A stretch of DNA of 64,000 nucleotides from Pseudomonas mediterranea CFBP 5447 (GTDB lineage Bacteria > Pseudomonadota > Gammaproteobacteria > Pseudomonadales > Pseudomonadaceae). Within the stretch, counting starts at the first letter, position 1. Each line of letters begins with the position of its first letter. The stretch covers positions 374,756 through 438,755 of the forward strand of contig NZ_KN322987.1 in NCBI RefSeq assembly GCF_000774145.1, read 5' to 3'. The notes below the pieces were generated by a model. That model did no database searches and was not told the origin of the DNA. It saw only the letters and a list, made by a program, of their open reading frames with translations. Of the stretch, positions 27,501-36,000 are shown piece after piece. The translations under genes were made by a program, and so were the position numbers.

Positions 27501-30010
27501 ACCTGGCGTACCGCGGTGTCGGCGAACAGCCGCTCCACCAATCCCCGTGGCAACGCCTCGCCGGCCAGGTTGACGCACTCCAGCGAAGCCGCGAGGGCGT
27601 CGGCGCGCAGCAGCGCGTCGAGCGCCGACGGCACGGTGTTGAGCAGGCTCAGGTCCGGGCGCTGGTCGAGCAAGGCGAGGGCGTCGTCCACCAGTTCCAG
27701 GGTGCCGCCACAGGACAGCGGCGCGAAGCACTCGAACACCGACAGATCGAAGTTGATCGAGGTGCTGAACAGGCTGCACTCAAGGGTTTGCGCACTGAAG
27801 CTGCGCAGCGCCCAGTCAAGGAAGTTGCGCGCGTTGCGGTGCTCGATCATCACGCCCTTGGGGGTGCCGGTGGAGCCGGAGGTGTAGATCACGTAGGCCA
27901 GATGATGCCCACCCAGGCCCAGTTGCACGGGGGCCGGGTTGTCGGCTGGTTGTTCGGCGAGGCGCGCCTGGGTCTGCGGATCGTCCAGGCACAGCAGTAT
28001 GCAGCCATCGCTGGCGGTCACCTTCGATTGCAGTGCAGCGACCGTCAGCAACGCCCGCGGGGCGCTGTCTTCGAGCATGTGCGTCAGGCGCTCGCGGGGA
28101 TAGGCCGGATCCAGCGGTACGTAGGCCGCCCCGGCCTTGAGAATACCCAGCAGGGCCACCAGCAGGTGCGGACCACGCTCAAGACAAATCGCCACGCGGC
28201 TGTCGGGGCGTACCCCGGTTTGCAGCAACAGGTGGGCCAAGCGATTGGCCCGGCTGTTGAGTTGCCCGTAGGTCAACGGCGCGGCACCGTCAGCGGCGTC
28301 GAAACGTGCGGCGATGGCCTCGGGTTGACGCGCGGCCTGTTGTTCCAGGGCCCGATGCAGCAAGGCTTCGGCGGGCCGTTCGCGGGCCGTGTCGTTGAAG
28401 GTCTGCAGCAGTCGTTCGCGTTCCGCCTCGGGCACTACCGAAAGGTGGCAGGCCAGCGTGTCGGGCTGCCGATCGAGGGCGTCCAGCAGATTTTCCATTG
28501 CGCTGCTGAGCCAGCCGAGCACCGGCGCGGCGCCGACCTGGGGGTCGATCTGCAGGCTCAATGAGAAACCCTCGCCGAGGTCGTCCACCGAGAGGTTGAA
28601 CGGGTAGTTGGTGCGTTCCTCGCCGCCGAGCACGCGCATGCCAGCGAGCCGAGAGGCCTGGTCGTTGCCTGCGCTATGGCGGTAATTGAGCAGCGCCGAG
28701 AACAACGCGGTGCCATTGGGCAGCGCGCTGCAGCGTTGGGCCAGGGCCAGGGGCGCGTGTTCGTGGGCGATCAGTCGGCTGAGCAGGGCGTGGGTTTGTT
28801 GCAGCGCTTGCTCTACGGGGACCACCAGGCGCACCCGCAGCGGCAGGGTGTTGATGAACAGGCCCATGGCCGTGGCGGCCTCGGCAGCGCCCGACAAGCG
28901 CCCGAACATCACCGTGCCGAACACCACGTCGTCGCGACCGCTGGTCTTGCCCAGCACCATCGCCCAGGCCAGGTGAAACAGGCTCGCGCTGCTGACTTGC
29001 AGGCGCCGCGACAGTTCGCGAATGCGTCGACTCAACGCCATCGGCAGCGGCGCCTCCAACGTCTGCACCTGGCTACCGTCCCCGCGTACATCGAGCAGGC
29101 CGCACGGTGTGGTAGGCTCGTCGATATCACCCAGCAATTCGCTGAAAAACGCCGTGTGTTGCGCCTCGCTCAAGCCCTGGCGGGCGCGCAAGACGAAATC
29201 GCGAAACGGCTGTGGCGCCTGCAATTGGTCCACGCGACCTTGCTGGATCGCCGCGACTTCTCCCACCAGCCGCTCCAGGGAGGTGTGGTCCATCACCGCG
29301 TGATGGTGCAGCAGTTGCAACAGCCACCGCCCGCCGGCCGGGTCCTCGGCGGCGACTGCGCGCATCAGTGGTGCCTGGCGCAGATCCAGGCGTTGCCGAC
29401 GCGGATCGGTATAAACCCGCAGTGCGGCCTGCACATCGGCCTGGCCCGTAGTGAACCGCTCCAAGGTCAGCGGAGCCTGGCGCCAGACCACCTGCAGCGG
29501 CTCGTCGAGGCCTTCCCAGGCCAGTGCGGTGCGCAGGATGTCGTGGCGGGCGATGGCCTGGTTCAGGGCCTCCATGAAGCGCAGCAGGCAGACCTCGTCG
29601 TCGAAGGCCAGCATCACGTGGAGCAAATAGGTGTCGCCATGCGCCTGTAGCAGATGGTGGAACAGAATGCCGGCCTGCAACGGCACCAGCGGATAGATAT
29701 CCTGGATATTCGCCGCGCCACCGGGCACGCCGGCAACGATGCTTTCGATCTGCGCTTGATCGAGATGACACAGGTCGAACATCGCCGGGGTGATGTGGGT
29801 GGTCCCCACGGGCAGTCCGCTGGTCCGGGCCGCCGGGTTCTCGGGCTGGCGCAGGGCTTCGATCAGCGCCGGTTTGTGGCTGCGCAGCAGTGCGATCAGT
29901 GCCTGGTCGGCCAGGACTTCGTCGTCCGCCACCACCGACAGTTGATCGCCGCGCAGGGACAGGGTGACGCCACGGTGTTTGAGCAAGGCCAGCAATTGAT
30001 CCGCAGTCAC
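18575..30010 (-). CDS. Non-ribosomal peptide synthetase 2: modules 4-6 with tandem thioesterases
   Basis: 3811 aa from a GTG at 30010 that overlaps the NRPS1 stop (GTGA), with AAGGA eight bases upstream. Domains (approximate residues): TubC-like docking 1-60; dual-type C 90-510; A 540-1060 (code DLFNNALVYK, Ala-like); T with Ser1095; LCL C 1150-1580 (HHIIADGWS); A 1610-2115 (DVQFIAHVVK, Pro); T Ser2150; LCL C 2200-2640 (HHLVSDGWS); A 2660-3180 (DFWNVGMVHK, Thr); T Ser3215; TE1 with GWSAGG (Ser3341); TE2 with GHSFGG (Ser3623). It extends and releases the hexapeptide begun by NRPS1. The tandem TE end is typical of Pseudomonas cyclic lipopeptide synthetases. Specificities were read by hand, so Ala is moderate and Pro/Thr are good. 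The MFS gene is coupled to its 3' end. Confidence 0.95.
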   Translation of the reverse strand: MTADQLLALLKHRGVTLSLRGDQLSVVADDEVLADQALIALLRSHKPALIEALRQPENPAARTSGLPVGTTHITPAMFDLCHLDQAQIESIVAGVPGGAANIQDIYPLVPLQAGILFHHLLQAHGDTYLLHVMLAFDDEVCLLRFMEALNQAIARHDILRTALAWEGLDEPLQVVWRQAPLTLERFTTGQADVQAALRVYTDPRRQRLDLRQAPLMRAVAAEDPAGGRWLLQLLHHHAVMDHTSLERLVGEVAAIQQGRVDQLQAPQPFRDFVLRARQGLSEAQHTAFFSELLGDIDEPTTPCGLLDVRGDGSQVQTLEAPLPMALSRRIRELSRRLQVSSASLFHLAWAMVLGKTSGRDDVVFGTVMFGRLSGAAEAATAMGLFINTLPLRVRLVVPVEQALQQTHALLSRLIAHEHAPLALAQRCSALPNGTALFSALLNYRHSAGNDQASRLAGMRVLGGEERTNYPFNLSVDDLGEGFSLSLQIDPQVGAAPVLGWLSSAMENLLDALDRQPDTLACHLSVVPEAERERLLQTFNDTARERPAEALLHRALEQQAARQPEAIAARFDAADGAAPLTYGQLNSRANRLAHLLLQTGVRPDSRVAICLERGPHLLVALLGILKAGAAYVPLDPAYPRERLTHMLEDSAPRALLTVAALQSKVTASDGCILLCLDDPQTQARLAEQPADNPAPVQLGLGGHHLAYVIYTSGSTGTPKGVMIEHRNARNFLDWALRSFSAQTLECSLFSTSINFDLSVFECFAPLSCGGTLELVDDALALLDQRPDLSLLNTVPSALDALLRADALAASLECVNLAGEALPRGLVERLFADTAVRQVNNLYGPTETTVYSTWVSMDRDRGFQPHIGRPIDNTQVHVLDEALQPLPVGVPGELYIGGAGVGRGYHRRPELTRERFLADPFSSDPTARLYRTGDLGFWDAEGHLHYLGRNDFQVKIRGFRIELGEIEAALLALPQVSAAAVQALARDGREPGLVAYAVADAGHGPLVATALRDALAEVLPRHMVPALIMPLDSLPLTPNGKLDRAALPRPGDDAWCSQAYEAPRGEQECLMADIWCDLLGVARVGRHDDFFELGGHSLLAVQWVSRVRQRLGLELPLATLYAHPSVAGLAPLLANATRSVLTGIPVLPQAAARPLSFAQQRLWFIARLDAQASAAYHISGALQLDGELDENALRNALERIVERHAVLRTRFIEQDGEVRQVIDPTPRWNFERVELAEAADLQPAMAHEAGRPFDLSEGPLLRVWLARLGAHRHVLHVTLHHIIADGWSIGVLIDELSVLYKAFHGNAPDSLAPLAIQYADYAAWQREWLAGERGARQLAYWLEHLREAPERVDLPTDRPRPPRQDFAGARLEVALDEPTASALKALGRRHGTSLYMTLLAAWAVVVARLSGQARVVIGTPVANRTRSEVEPLIGFFVNTQALCVDLSGAPQVGQLLAQVREHALQAQAHQDVPFEHVVEALNPPRSLAHTPVFQLMFAWQNAPRSSLDLDGLSLTPLAGEQTTAPFDLSLELYEAEGRIIGGLNYATALYECASVSRHWSYLVQVLKQFIADDRQAVTHLALVDADERQRLLHQLNPAPTPFPEAGWVHRPFERQARLQPDAIAVELHGRGLSYGELDRQANHLAWAMIGQGAGPGQRVAIHLPRSLEMVLALVATLKTGAAYVPLDPSQPLARRQGILDDCQPCLLLWDAERVEALQTGEGCRRLSVRLSATATPAPAAPPLAQPGPDDLAYVMYTSGSTGLPKGVAMGHLALSNLLAWQAGHALPGAARTLQFAALGFDVAFQEIFSTLGSGGTLVLLDEARRLDLAALPQWLCDSRIERLFLPYIALAALAERWSEAPLALPALRDVIVAGEALRITAALRAFFRQHPQARLHNHYGPTETHVVCTHTLGDDPDQWADVPVIGRPIANTQVCLLDAHGQWVPQGAVGELHVAGPALALGYLNRPDLTAERFINHPLDQSGEARLYKTGDLARWTAEGTLQYLGRNDSQVKIRGYRVELAEVESRLDQVPGIRESVVVVQPGERGESRLVAYFSAAQALSPLALRSQLSERLPEYMLPGAFVQLASLPLTGNGKVDRLRLPAPTPESFAQTPYSAPQGELEVSLAAIWSELLGVEPIGREDDFFALGGHSLLALRLLAQVRHRLGLEVPLSAVFAQPRLHALATLLGGSVQNHQAPLPEADRSQPLPLSFAQQNLWLIQQLNPDSTAAFNMPAGLRLRGQLDENALRRALDRIVARHESLRTRFVSLAGHARQVVDPPAALPLDSLDLSTADAMAWQAHCAEEAGRPFDLTCQWPVRARLLRLGTDDHILLVTVHHLVSDGWSMGVLTDEFSRLYQAFSQGREDPLPALARQYGDYTLWQRQWLQGDELQRQRTYWTANLGAAPTCVTLPTDRPRPPRLDYAGASLPVHIDAELTQGLKSLSRRHGVTLYMTLLAAWSVVVSRLSGQARVVIGSPVANRARVELEPLIGFFVNFQALCIDLDEGPRVDALLAQVRALALAAQDHQDLPFEQVIEALNPPRSQAHNAVFQLMLAWQNAPRGELDLGNGLQLENVGAPVTTAKFDLALDVHEADGVIQGGFNYATALYDAATVARHWHALLAVLRAMVADDRQIVTTIDLLSRAERQQLLDGFNPDLTLAPATGERLHQRFEAQAARRGDAIALQYGAQTLSYRALNQRANRLAHRLRALGVGPDSRVAIHAERGLDMLVGILAGLKAGGAYVPLDPVYPAQRLNFILGDSSPRVVLTLEALPPALQVPAACTVLSLDPHRGNWSEQPGTDLPADPQASDADLAYIIYTSGSTGVPKGVMIEHRSVLRLFSATESWFGFNERDVWTLFHSFAFDFSVWEIWGALLHGGRLVVVPYLTSRSPQDFYDLLVDAGVTVLNQTPSAFYAWMKQTRAEPHCLRCIVFGGEALDAAALRPWFARPDSQRTQLVNMYGITETTVHVTYQPIEAADCNTGAGLVPIGRPIPDLRIYLLDEHGELVPQGVVGEIHVAGPGLARGYLNRPTLDAERFQPARFAGSRGERLYKTGDLARWTVDGRLQYLGRNDQQVKVRGFRIELGEIEARLAALDGVRSAVVLARQDEPGDPRLVAYLLAESGDDLAPGALRAALAEQLPAHMLPGAYVQLQEWPLTANGKLDRRALPAPDRQALQQRPYTPPRGAMETCLAQLWSQLLGVEQVGREDNFFALGGHSLLLVQLLDGLRAQGLDVTVGALFNAEDLAALARQVVTRDAAGTQGLLCIRPGSGRQPPLFFIHEGTGEALPYERLARHLDPELGLYAVQAAAELEDGIDNPTLAKRYITLLRTVQPDGPYRLAGWSAGGVLAYEMARQLLGEDEHVAFLGLIDSSQPGALRAPVLSLSLDESDLRGQLLGYLATQQVDEDRQVPWHSGLDLDTVLATACSRGWLPPGFDRPALIRRARLNLTLRNAMVRYRPAPLGLPVHLFSAVSARPELTGTRDLGADWRALLGADLMEQRIAGDHWSIMRDPNHLQGLAAALERALDQSEAHPLEPAASRSSLTLQTGSPNAPCLFMVPGAGANVSSFVPLVRQLDARLTVIGLQARGLDGRSEPHGSVQAAARAYVREIRAQVPHGPYYLLGHSFGGWLAFEIARQLQASGAQVAPVLLIDSRVPGKRMARDAREALGRYVALLELDAGCSLELDLDTLANQEPEEQCATLLERMQAVGLMPAQARATSLRGPLRVFLANLATDYRPTPAYPGPVVVLQAEHGRHPPTPVEQHWDAVDLDCQQCVIADCDHLSILKARTAPALAAHLRHHWPALEALLSHED

Positions 30011-33000
30011 AGGAGCAGTTCCTTCAATGGAGTGGTGACCGCCGCCAGACCGGCGAGGGTCGGCGCGGTGAACAGTTGGCTGATGTCGGCCCGCAGGTTG
30101 TGCTGGCGCAAGCGCTCGACCAGCCCCATGGCGATCAGCGAATGGCCGCCCAGGGCGAAGAAATTGTCGTGGCGGCTGACCCGCTCGACATTCAGCAGCT
30201 CGCACCAGAGAGCGGCCAGGACAACCTCGATTTCGCCCTGGGGCGCTTCATAAGGCGTCTGCACGAACGCTTGGGCGTCCGGCTCGGGCAGCGCATTGCG
30301 GTCGAGCTTGCCGTTGGCGGTCAACGGCAGCCGGTCCAGGCGCACATAGGCGCTGGGCAGCATGTAGTCGGGCAAATGCTCGCTCAGGGCGGCGCGGGCC
30401 TGGCCTGGAGTCGGCGGTATGTCGCCCTGCAAGTAAGCGATCAGCCGGTCCACACCGTGGCGATCGGCACGGCCCAGCACCACGGCCTGACGCACCCCGG
30501 GCAGCGCCAGCAGGTGGCTTTCGATTTCACCCAGTTCGATGCGATGCCCGTGGATTTTTACCTGGAAGTCGGTGCGTCCCAGGTAACTGAGGCTGCCATC
30601 CGACTCCCAGCGGCCGAGGTCGCCGGTGCGATACAAGCGCGCGTCGGGCTCGCGGGAAAACGGGTCGACGAGGAAGCGCTCGCCGGTGAGCGCCTCACGC
30701 CGCCAGTAACCGCGCGCCACGCCCTGGCCGCCGATATGAATCTCTCCGACCACCCCCTGCGGGACGCGCCGACCGTGGACGTCTAGCACCTGCACCCGGG
30801 TATTGGGCAATGGCTGGCCGAGGCTCGGCAGCGTGTACTGATCGAGCCAGGCACTGGTGGTGTCGACGGTGCACTCGGTGGGCCCGTAGACGTTCAGTAC
30901 CCGCACGCCGGATTCGTTGGCCAGTTGTGCCCACAGTTCGGCGGGCACCGCCTCGCCGCCCAGCAGGATGCGCGACGGCAATGGCTGTGGCATGGCCTGC
31001 GCCTGCCGGTGCTTGAGCAGGGCTTGCAACTGGCTTGGCGTGCAATCGAACACGGTGACCTGCTGGTGGTGCAAGTAATCCAGCAGCGCCCCGGCATCCA
31101 GGCGTATGCGTTTGGGGATCAGCACCAGGCAGTGACCACTGAGCCATTGGCAAAGCTGCTGCACTGAGGCATCGAAGGCCATCGATGCATTGAGTGAGCA
31201 GCGGCTGTTGGCGGGCAGGTCGTGCAGACGCTGGCGCAGGCCGGCCCACAGATTGAGCACCGAACGGTGCTCGACCATGACCCCTTTGGGCTGCCCGGTG
31301 GAACCGGAGGTGTAGATCATGTACGCCAGGTCGGTCGGCTGCGGCCCTGGCGCGGTTTCTGCCGCTGCCAGTGAGTGCTGCCAGTCATGCTGTCCGGGGG
31401 CGTCGAGGCTGATCAACGGTCCGCCCGTGAAGGCGGGCAGCCGCTCGCGCACCTGCTCCTGGGTGATCAGCGCCGCGGGGGCACTGTCGTCCAGCAGATA
31501 GGCCAGGCGGCTGGCCGGATAGTCGGGATCCATCGGTACATAGGCACAGCCGGCTTTCCACACCGCCAGCAGGGCCACCGCCGCATGTGCCTGGCGCTCC
31601 AGGCACACGGCAACGAACTGACCGCGCCGCAGCCCATGGTTCAGCAGGTGATGGGCCAGGCGGCTGGCTTGCCGGTCGAGCTCACGGAACGTCAGGGACT
31701 GATGTCCATCGATCACCGCCAAGGCGTCCGGCGTCGCCGCGACCTGTTCGGCAAATCGCTGCGCCAGCGTACCTTCGGGCGCAACCGTGGGCGGCGGGTT
31801 GAAGCGGTTCAGAAGCGCCTCCTCCTGGGGTGGCAGCACGCGCAATTGTTGCACCGGTGTGTCGCCTGGCTGTGCCAGGGTCTCTACCAGCGAGTCCAGG
31901 GCTTGCAGCATGAATTCCACGAGCCGCTCGGGCGCGTGTTCGGGGTGGGTCTGGGCGGTGAGCTCGAAGCCTTCGCCCAAGTCGTCCATCGCCAGGTTGA
32001 AGGGGTAGTGGGTGCGTTCTTCGCTGTGCAGCAGGGTCATTCCCGGCATGGCCTGGGGGATGTTCGCTTGCCCGGCATGGCTGTAGCGGTAGTTGAACAG
32101 CGCACTGAACAGGGCCGTGCCCGCCGGCACCGCGCTGCATCGCTGAGCCAGCGCCAGCGGGGTCTGTTCGTGGCAGAGCAGACCGTTCAAGGCGTCCTGG
32201 ACCCTTTGCAGCACGGCGTTGGTGCTGTCTTGCAGGCGCACGCGCAACGGCAGCGTGTTGATGAACAGGCCCAGGGTCCGGTCCGCATGGGAACCGGCTT
32301 GCAGGCGCCCGAACAGTACCGTGCCGAATACCACGTCATCGCGACCGCTGAGGCGCCCCAGCACCAGCGCCCATGCCAAGTGGCAGATACCGGCCACGCT
32401 CACGCCGTGGGCATGGGCCTGTTGGCGCAGCCGGCGCGCCAGTTCCGGGGCCAACGCTTGCCGGTGTTCCAGGGCCTGCCAGCGCGGATCGGCATGCAAG
32501 TCGAGGTCGAAAGGCAGGGTCGGCTCGTCCAGGTCGCCCAACTGCTCGCTGAAGAACTTGCCCGCGGCGTCCACCACCTCCGGGCGCCGTGCCTGGGCCA
32601 CCAGGTCGCGGGGGCTGGTGGGCACGGGCAGCTCGGCCTGATGACCGCCTTCGATCAGGGCAATTTCCTCGACCATCAACTCCAGCGAGGTGTGATCCAC
32701 CACCACATGGTGATGCAGCAACAACAGCAGCCAACGGTCATGGGCGGCGTCGAAGGCCACGCGGGCTTCGATCAATGGCGCCTGGCGCAGGTCGAGACGG
32801 AAATGGCGCGGATCGGCGCTGGCGTGCAAGCGGGCGGCGATATCCTCACCGTCGAGCACCAGGCGTCGCGGCGTGAAGGAGACGTGCCGCAGCACCACCT
32901 GCAATGGCTCGTCCAGGTCCTCCCAGAGCACCAGGGTGCGCAGCGCGTCATGCCGGGCAATGACCTGTTCCAGCGCGGCGCAGAATCGTTGCAGGCAGGC

Positions 33001-36000
33001 CTCGTCGGTAAACGCCAACAAGCTGCGTAGCACGTAGCGATCGCCGTCGCGCTGGGCCCGGTGGTGATAAAGCATGCCTTGCTGCAACGGGCCCAGGGGG
33101 TAGATGTCCTGGATATTGGCGGCACCGCCGGGCACCTGCGCGGCGATCTGGTCGATATGCGCCTGGGACAGCGCCACCAGGTCGAGCATCTCGGGAGTGA
33201 TGCGCAAGCAGGAGGGCGCAATGGCGCTGACACTGGCCTCGGGCGCAGCGCTGCGCTCGAGTGCTTCCAGGCGCCGGGCCTGGGCGGCGAGGGTGGAGCG
33301 CTCGAAGACGCTGCGGATGTCCAGGTTCCAACCGTTGCGGCGCAGTTGTTCGAGCAGTTGCACCGCGAGCAGCGAGTGCCCGCCAAGGCTGAAGAAATCA
33401 TCCTCGCGGTCGATGTCCGGCTGGCCGAGCACCTGCGCCCAGATCGCCGCCAGACGTTGTTCAGTGTCGCCACGGGGTGGCTGCCTGATGCCGTCGGCGA
33501 GGGCGATGCCGGGCGCTGGCAGGGCCTGGCGGTCGAGTTTGCCGTTGGGCGTCAGTGGCAGGCGCTCCAGGACGATGCAGGCGCTGGGCAGCATGTAGTC
33601 CGGCAAGTGTTGTTCCAGATAGGCGCGTACAGCCGCCGTGTCGGGAACTGGCCCGTGGGCATCCTCGGCCACCAGGTAGGCGACCAGTCGCGGGTCGCCG
33701 GACGGCGCGGGCTGCGCCACCACCACCGCTTCGCGCACACCCGGCAGGCCGAGCAACTGGGTCTCTATTTCCCCCAGCTCAATGCGGAAGCCGCGCACCT
33801 TGACCTGGAAGTCGTTGCGCCCCAGGTATTCCAGGTGACCGTCGGCCCGCCAGCGCCCCAGGTCGCCGGTGCGGTACATGCGCGCCGCGGGATCGTTGAC
33901 GAATGGATCGGGCAAGAAGTGTTCGGTGGTCAGTTCGCTGCGGTTCAAATAGCCCCGCGCGACACCGGCGCCACCGATGTAGATCTCCCCGGCCACGCCC
34001 AGCGGCACCGGCTGGCGGTGCGGGTCCAACAGGTAAATCCGGGTGTTATCCAGAGGGCGACCAATGCCGGCCAGGTAGCCGTCTTCGCGGCGCATCGACA
34101 GCCAGGTGGAATAGGTGGTGGTTTCGGTCGGACCGTAGAGGTTGCACACCCGGCGCGCCGCGCTGCGGCTGAACAACTGTTCCACCAGCGCAGCCTTGAG
34201 CGGTTCGCCGGCCAGGTTGATGACACGGACGGTGTCGGGGATGGCATCGATCCGCGCCAGTTGCTCGACCGCCGAGGGCACGCTGTTGATGAGCGTCACG
34301 GGCCGTGGCTGCGCCAGCAGGGAGAGGGCGTTGTCCACCAGTTGCAGGGTCGCGCCGGCGGCCAGCGGCACGAAGCATTCGAACACCGCCAGGTCGAAGT
34401 TGATCGAGGTGGCGAACAGGCTCAGTTGCATCTCCTCGGCCTGAAAATTAGCCAGCGCCCAATGCAGCAGGTTGCAGGCGTTGCGGTGTTCGATCATCAC
34501 GCCCTTGGGCAGGCCGGTCGAACCGGAGGTGTAGATCACGTAGGCCAGGTGCGCCGGGGTCAGGTTAGGGATCTTCGGGTTGTCCAGGGACAGGGCGTCC
34601 AGGCGCTCCGCCAGCGGCGGCGAATCCAGCTGCCAATGGGCTGCGCCTGGGGACGTCGGCAGGCGCCCGTGCGCGGCCTGGCTGGTGAGCACCAGGCGCG
34701 GCGCACTGTCTTCGAGCATGTGCACCAGGCGCGCCGTCGGATAAGTCGGATCCAGCGGCACGTAGGCCGCACCGGCCTTCAGGGTGGCGAGCATGGCCAC
34801 CAGCAGGTGAGGGCCGCGTTCAAGGCAGATCGCTACCCGGTCATCGGGGCGCACGCCGGCAGCCAGCAGGGCATGGGCCAGCTGGTTCGCGCGGCCATTG
34901 AGTTGCGCATAGGTGAGCGACGTCTCCCCGGCGCTGTCGATCTGCGCCGCCACCCGGTCGGGATGCAGGGCCGCCTGCTGCTCAAAGGGTTGATGCAGCA
35001 GGGTGTCGCGTGGGTGCGCCCGGTGGGTGGGGTTGAATCCGTTCAGTACCTGCTCGCGCTCGGCGGCGGGCAGTGTGTCCAAGGTGCACGCGCGTATCGC
35101 TGGCGTCGATTCCAGGTTCTGTGCCAGCGTTTCGAGGGCCTGGATCATGTGGGCCAGCACGGCCTCGGTGTCCACCGAGTGATGGATCTGCCCGGTCAGG
35201 GCGAAGCCGTCGCCGAGGTCGTCCACGGACAGGCTGAACGGGTAGTTGCTGCGCTCCTCGCTGCCCAGCCACTGCGTACCCGGCAACGCGAACGCCGGTT
35301 GTGCGCTGCGTTGAGCCTGACTGTGACGAAAATTCAGCAGCGCCGAAAACAACGGCGTCTGGGCGGGCAGGGCGCTGCACCGTTGCGCCAGCGCCAGAGG
35401 CGCGTGTTCTTGGGCGAGCAATTCGATCAGCCGGGCGTGGGTCTGCCGCAGGGCCGTGTGCAGCGGCGCGTCCAGGTCGACGCGCAGTGGCAAGGTGTTG
35501 ATGAACATGCCCAGCGCTCGCTCGGCTTGTTCGCCGGCGCTGAAACGACCGAACAGCACGGTGCCGAACACCACCTCGTCGCGACCGCTGGCCTTGCCGA
35601 TCAACAGGGCCCAGGCCAGGTGGAACAGGCTGGCGACACCGACCTCCCAAGTCTTGGCCAACCGTCGCAGACGCAGGTCCAGGGCAGGCTCCAGCCTGCG
35701 CTGGGCCTCACGATTATCGCGGCCCGAACCTTGTACGTCGTGCAGCCCGTAGGGCAGGGTCGGTTCGGTGAGGTCGCCGAGCAGCCGCTGGAAATAAGCC
35801 TCGGCGCTGGCCTGGCGATGGGGCTGGCGAGCCTGGGCGACGAACTGGCGAAACGGCACGCTCGGGGGCAGATGGCGATGGGGGTCGAGCATCAGCGCAC
35901 GCACCTCGGCGAACAGCAATCCCAGGGTGGCGTGGTCGATAGCCAGGTGATGGTGGACCAGTTGCAATTGCCAGTGCTGTGCCGTGCTGTCGAAGCGCAC

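Noticed and set aside
23840..28564. A very long open frame (over 1500 codons) on the strand opposite NRPS2
   Set aside because: It runs antisense through high-GC NRPS codons, has no domain, no ribosome site and low-complexity Gly/Gln/Arg content. It is a codon-bias shadow.
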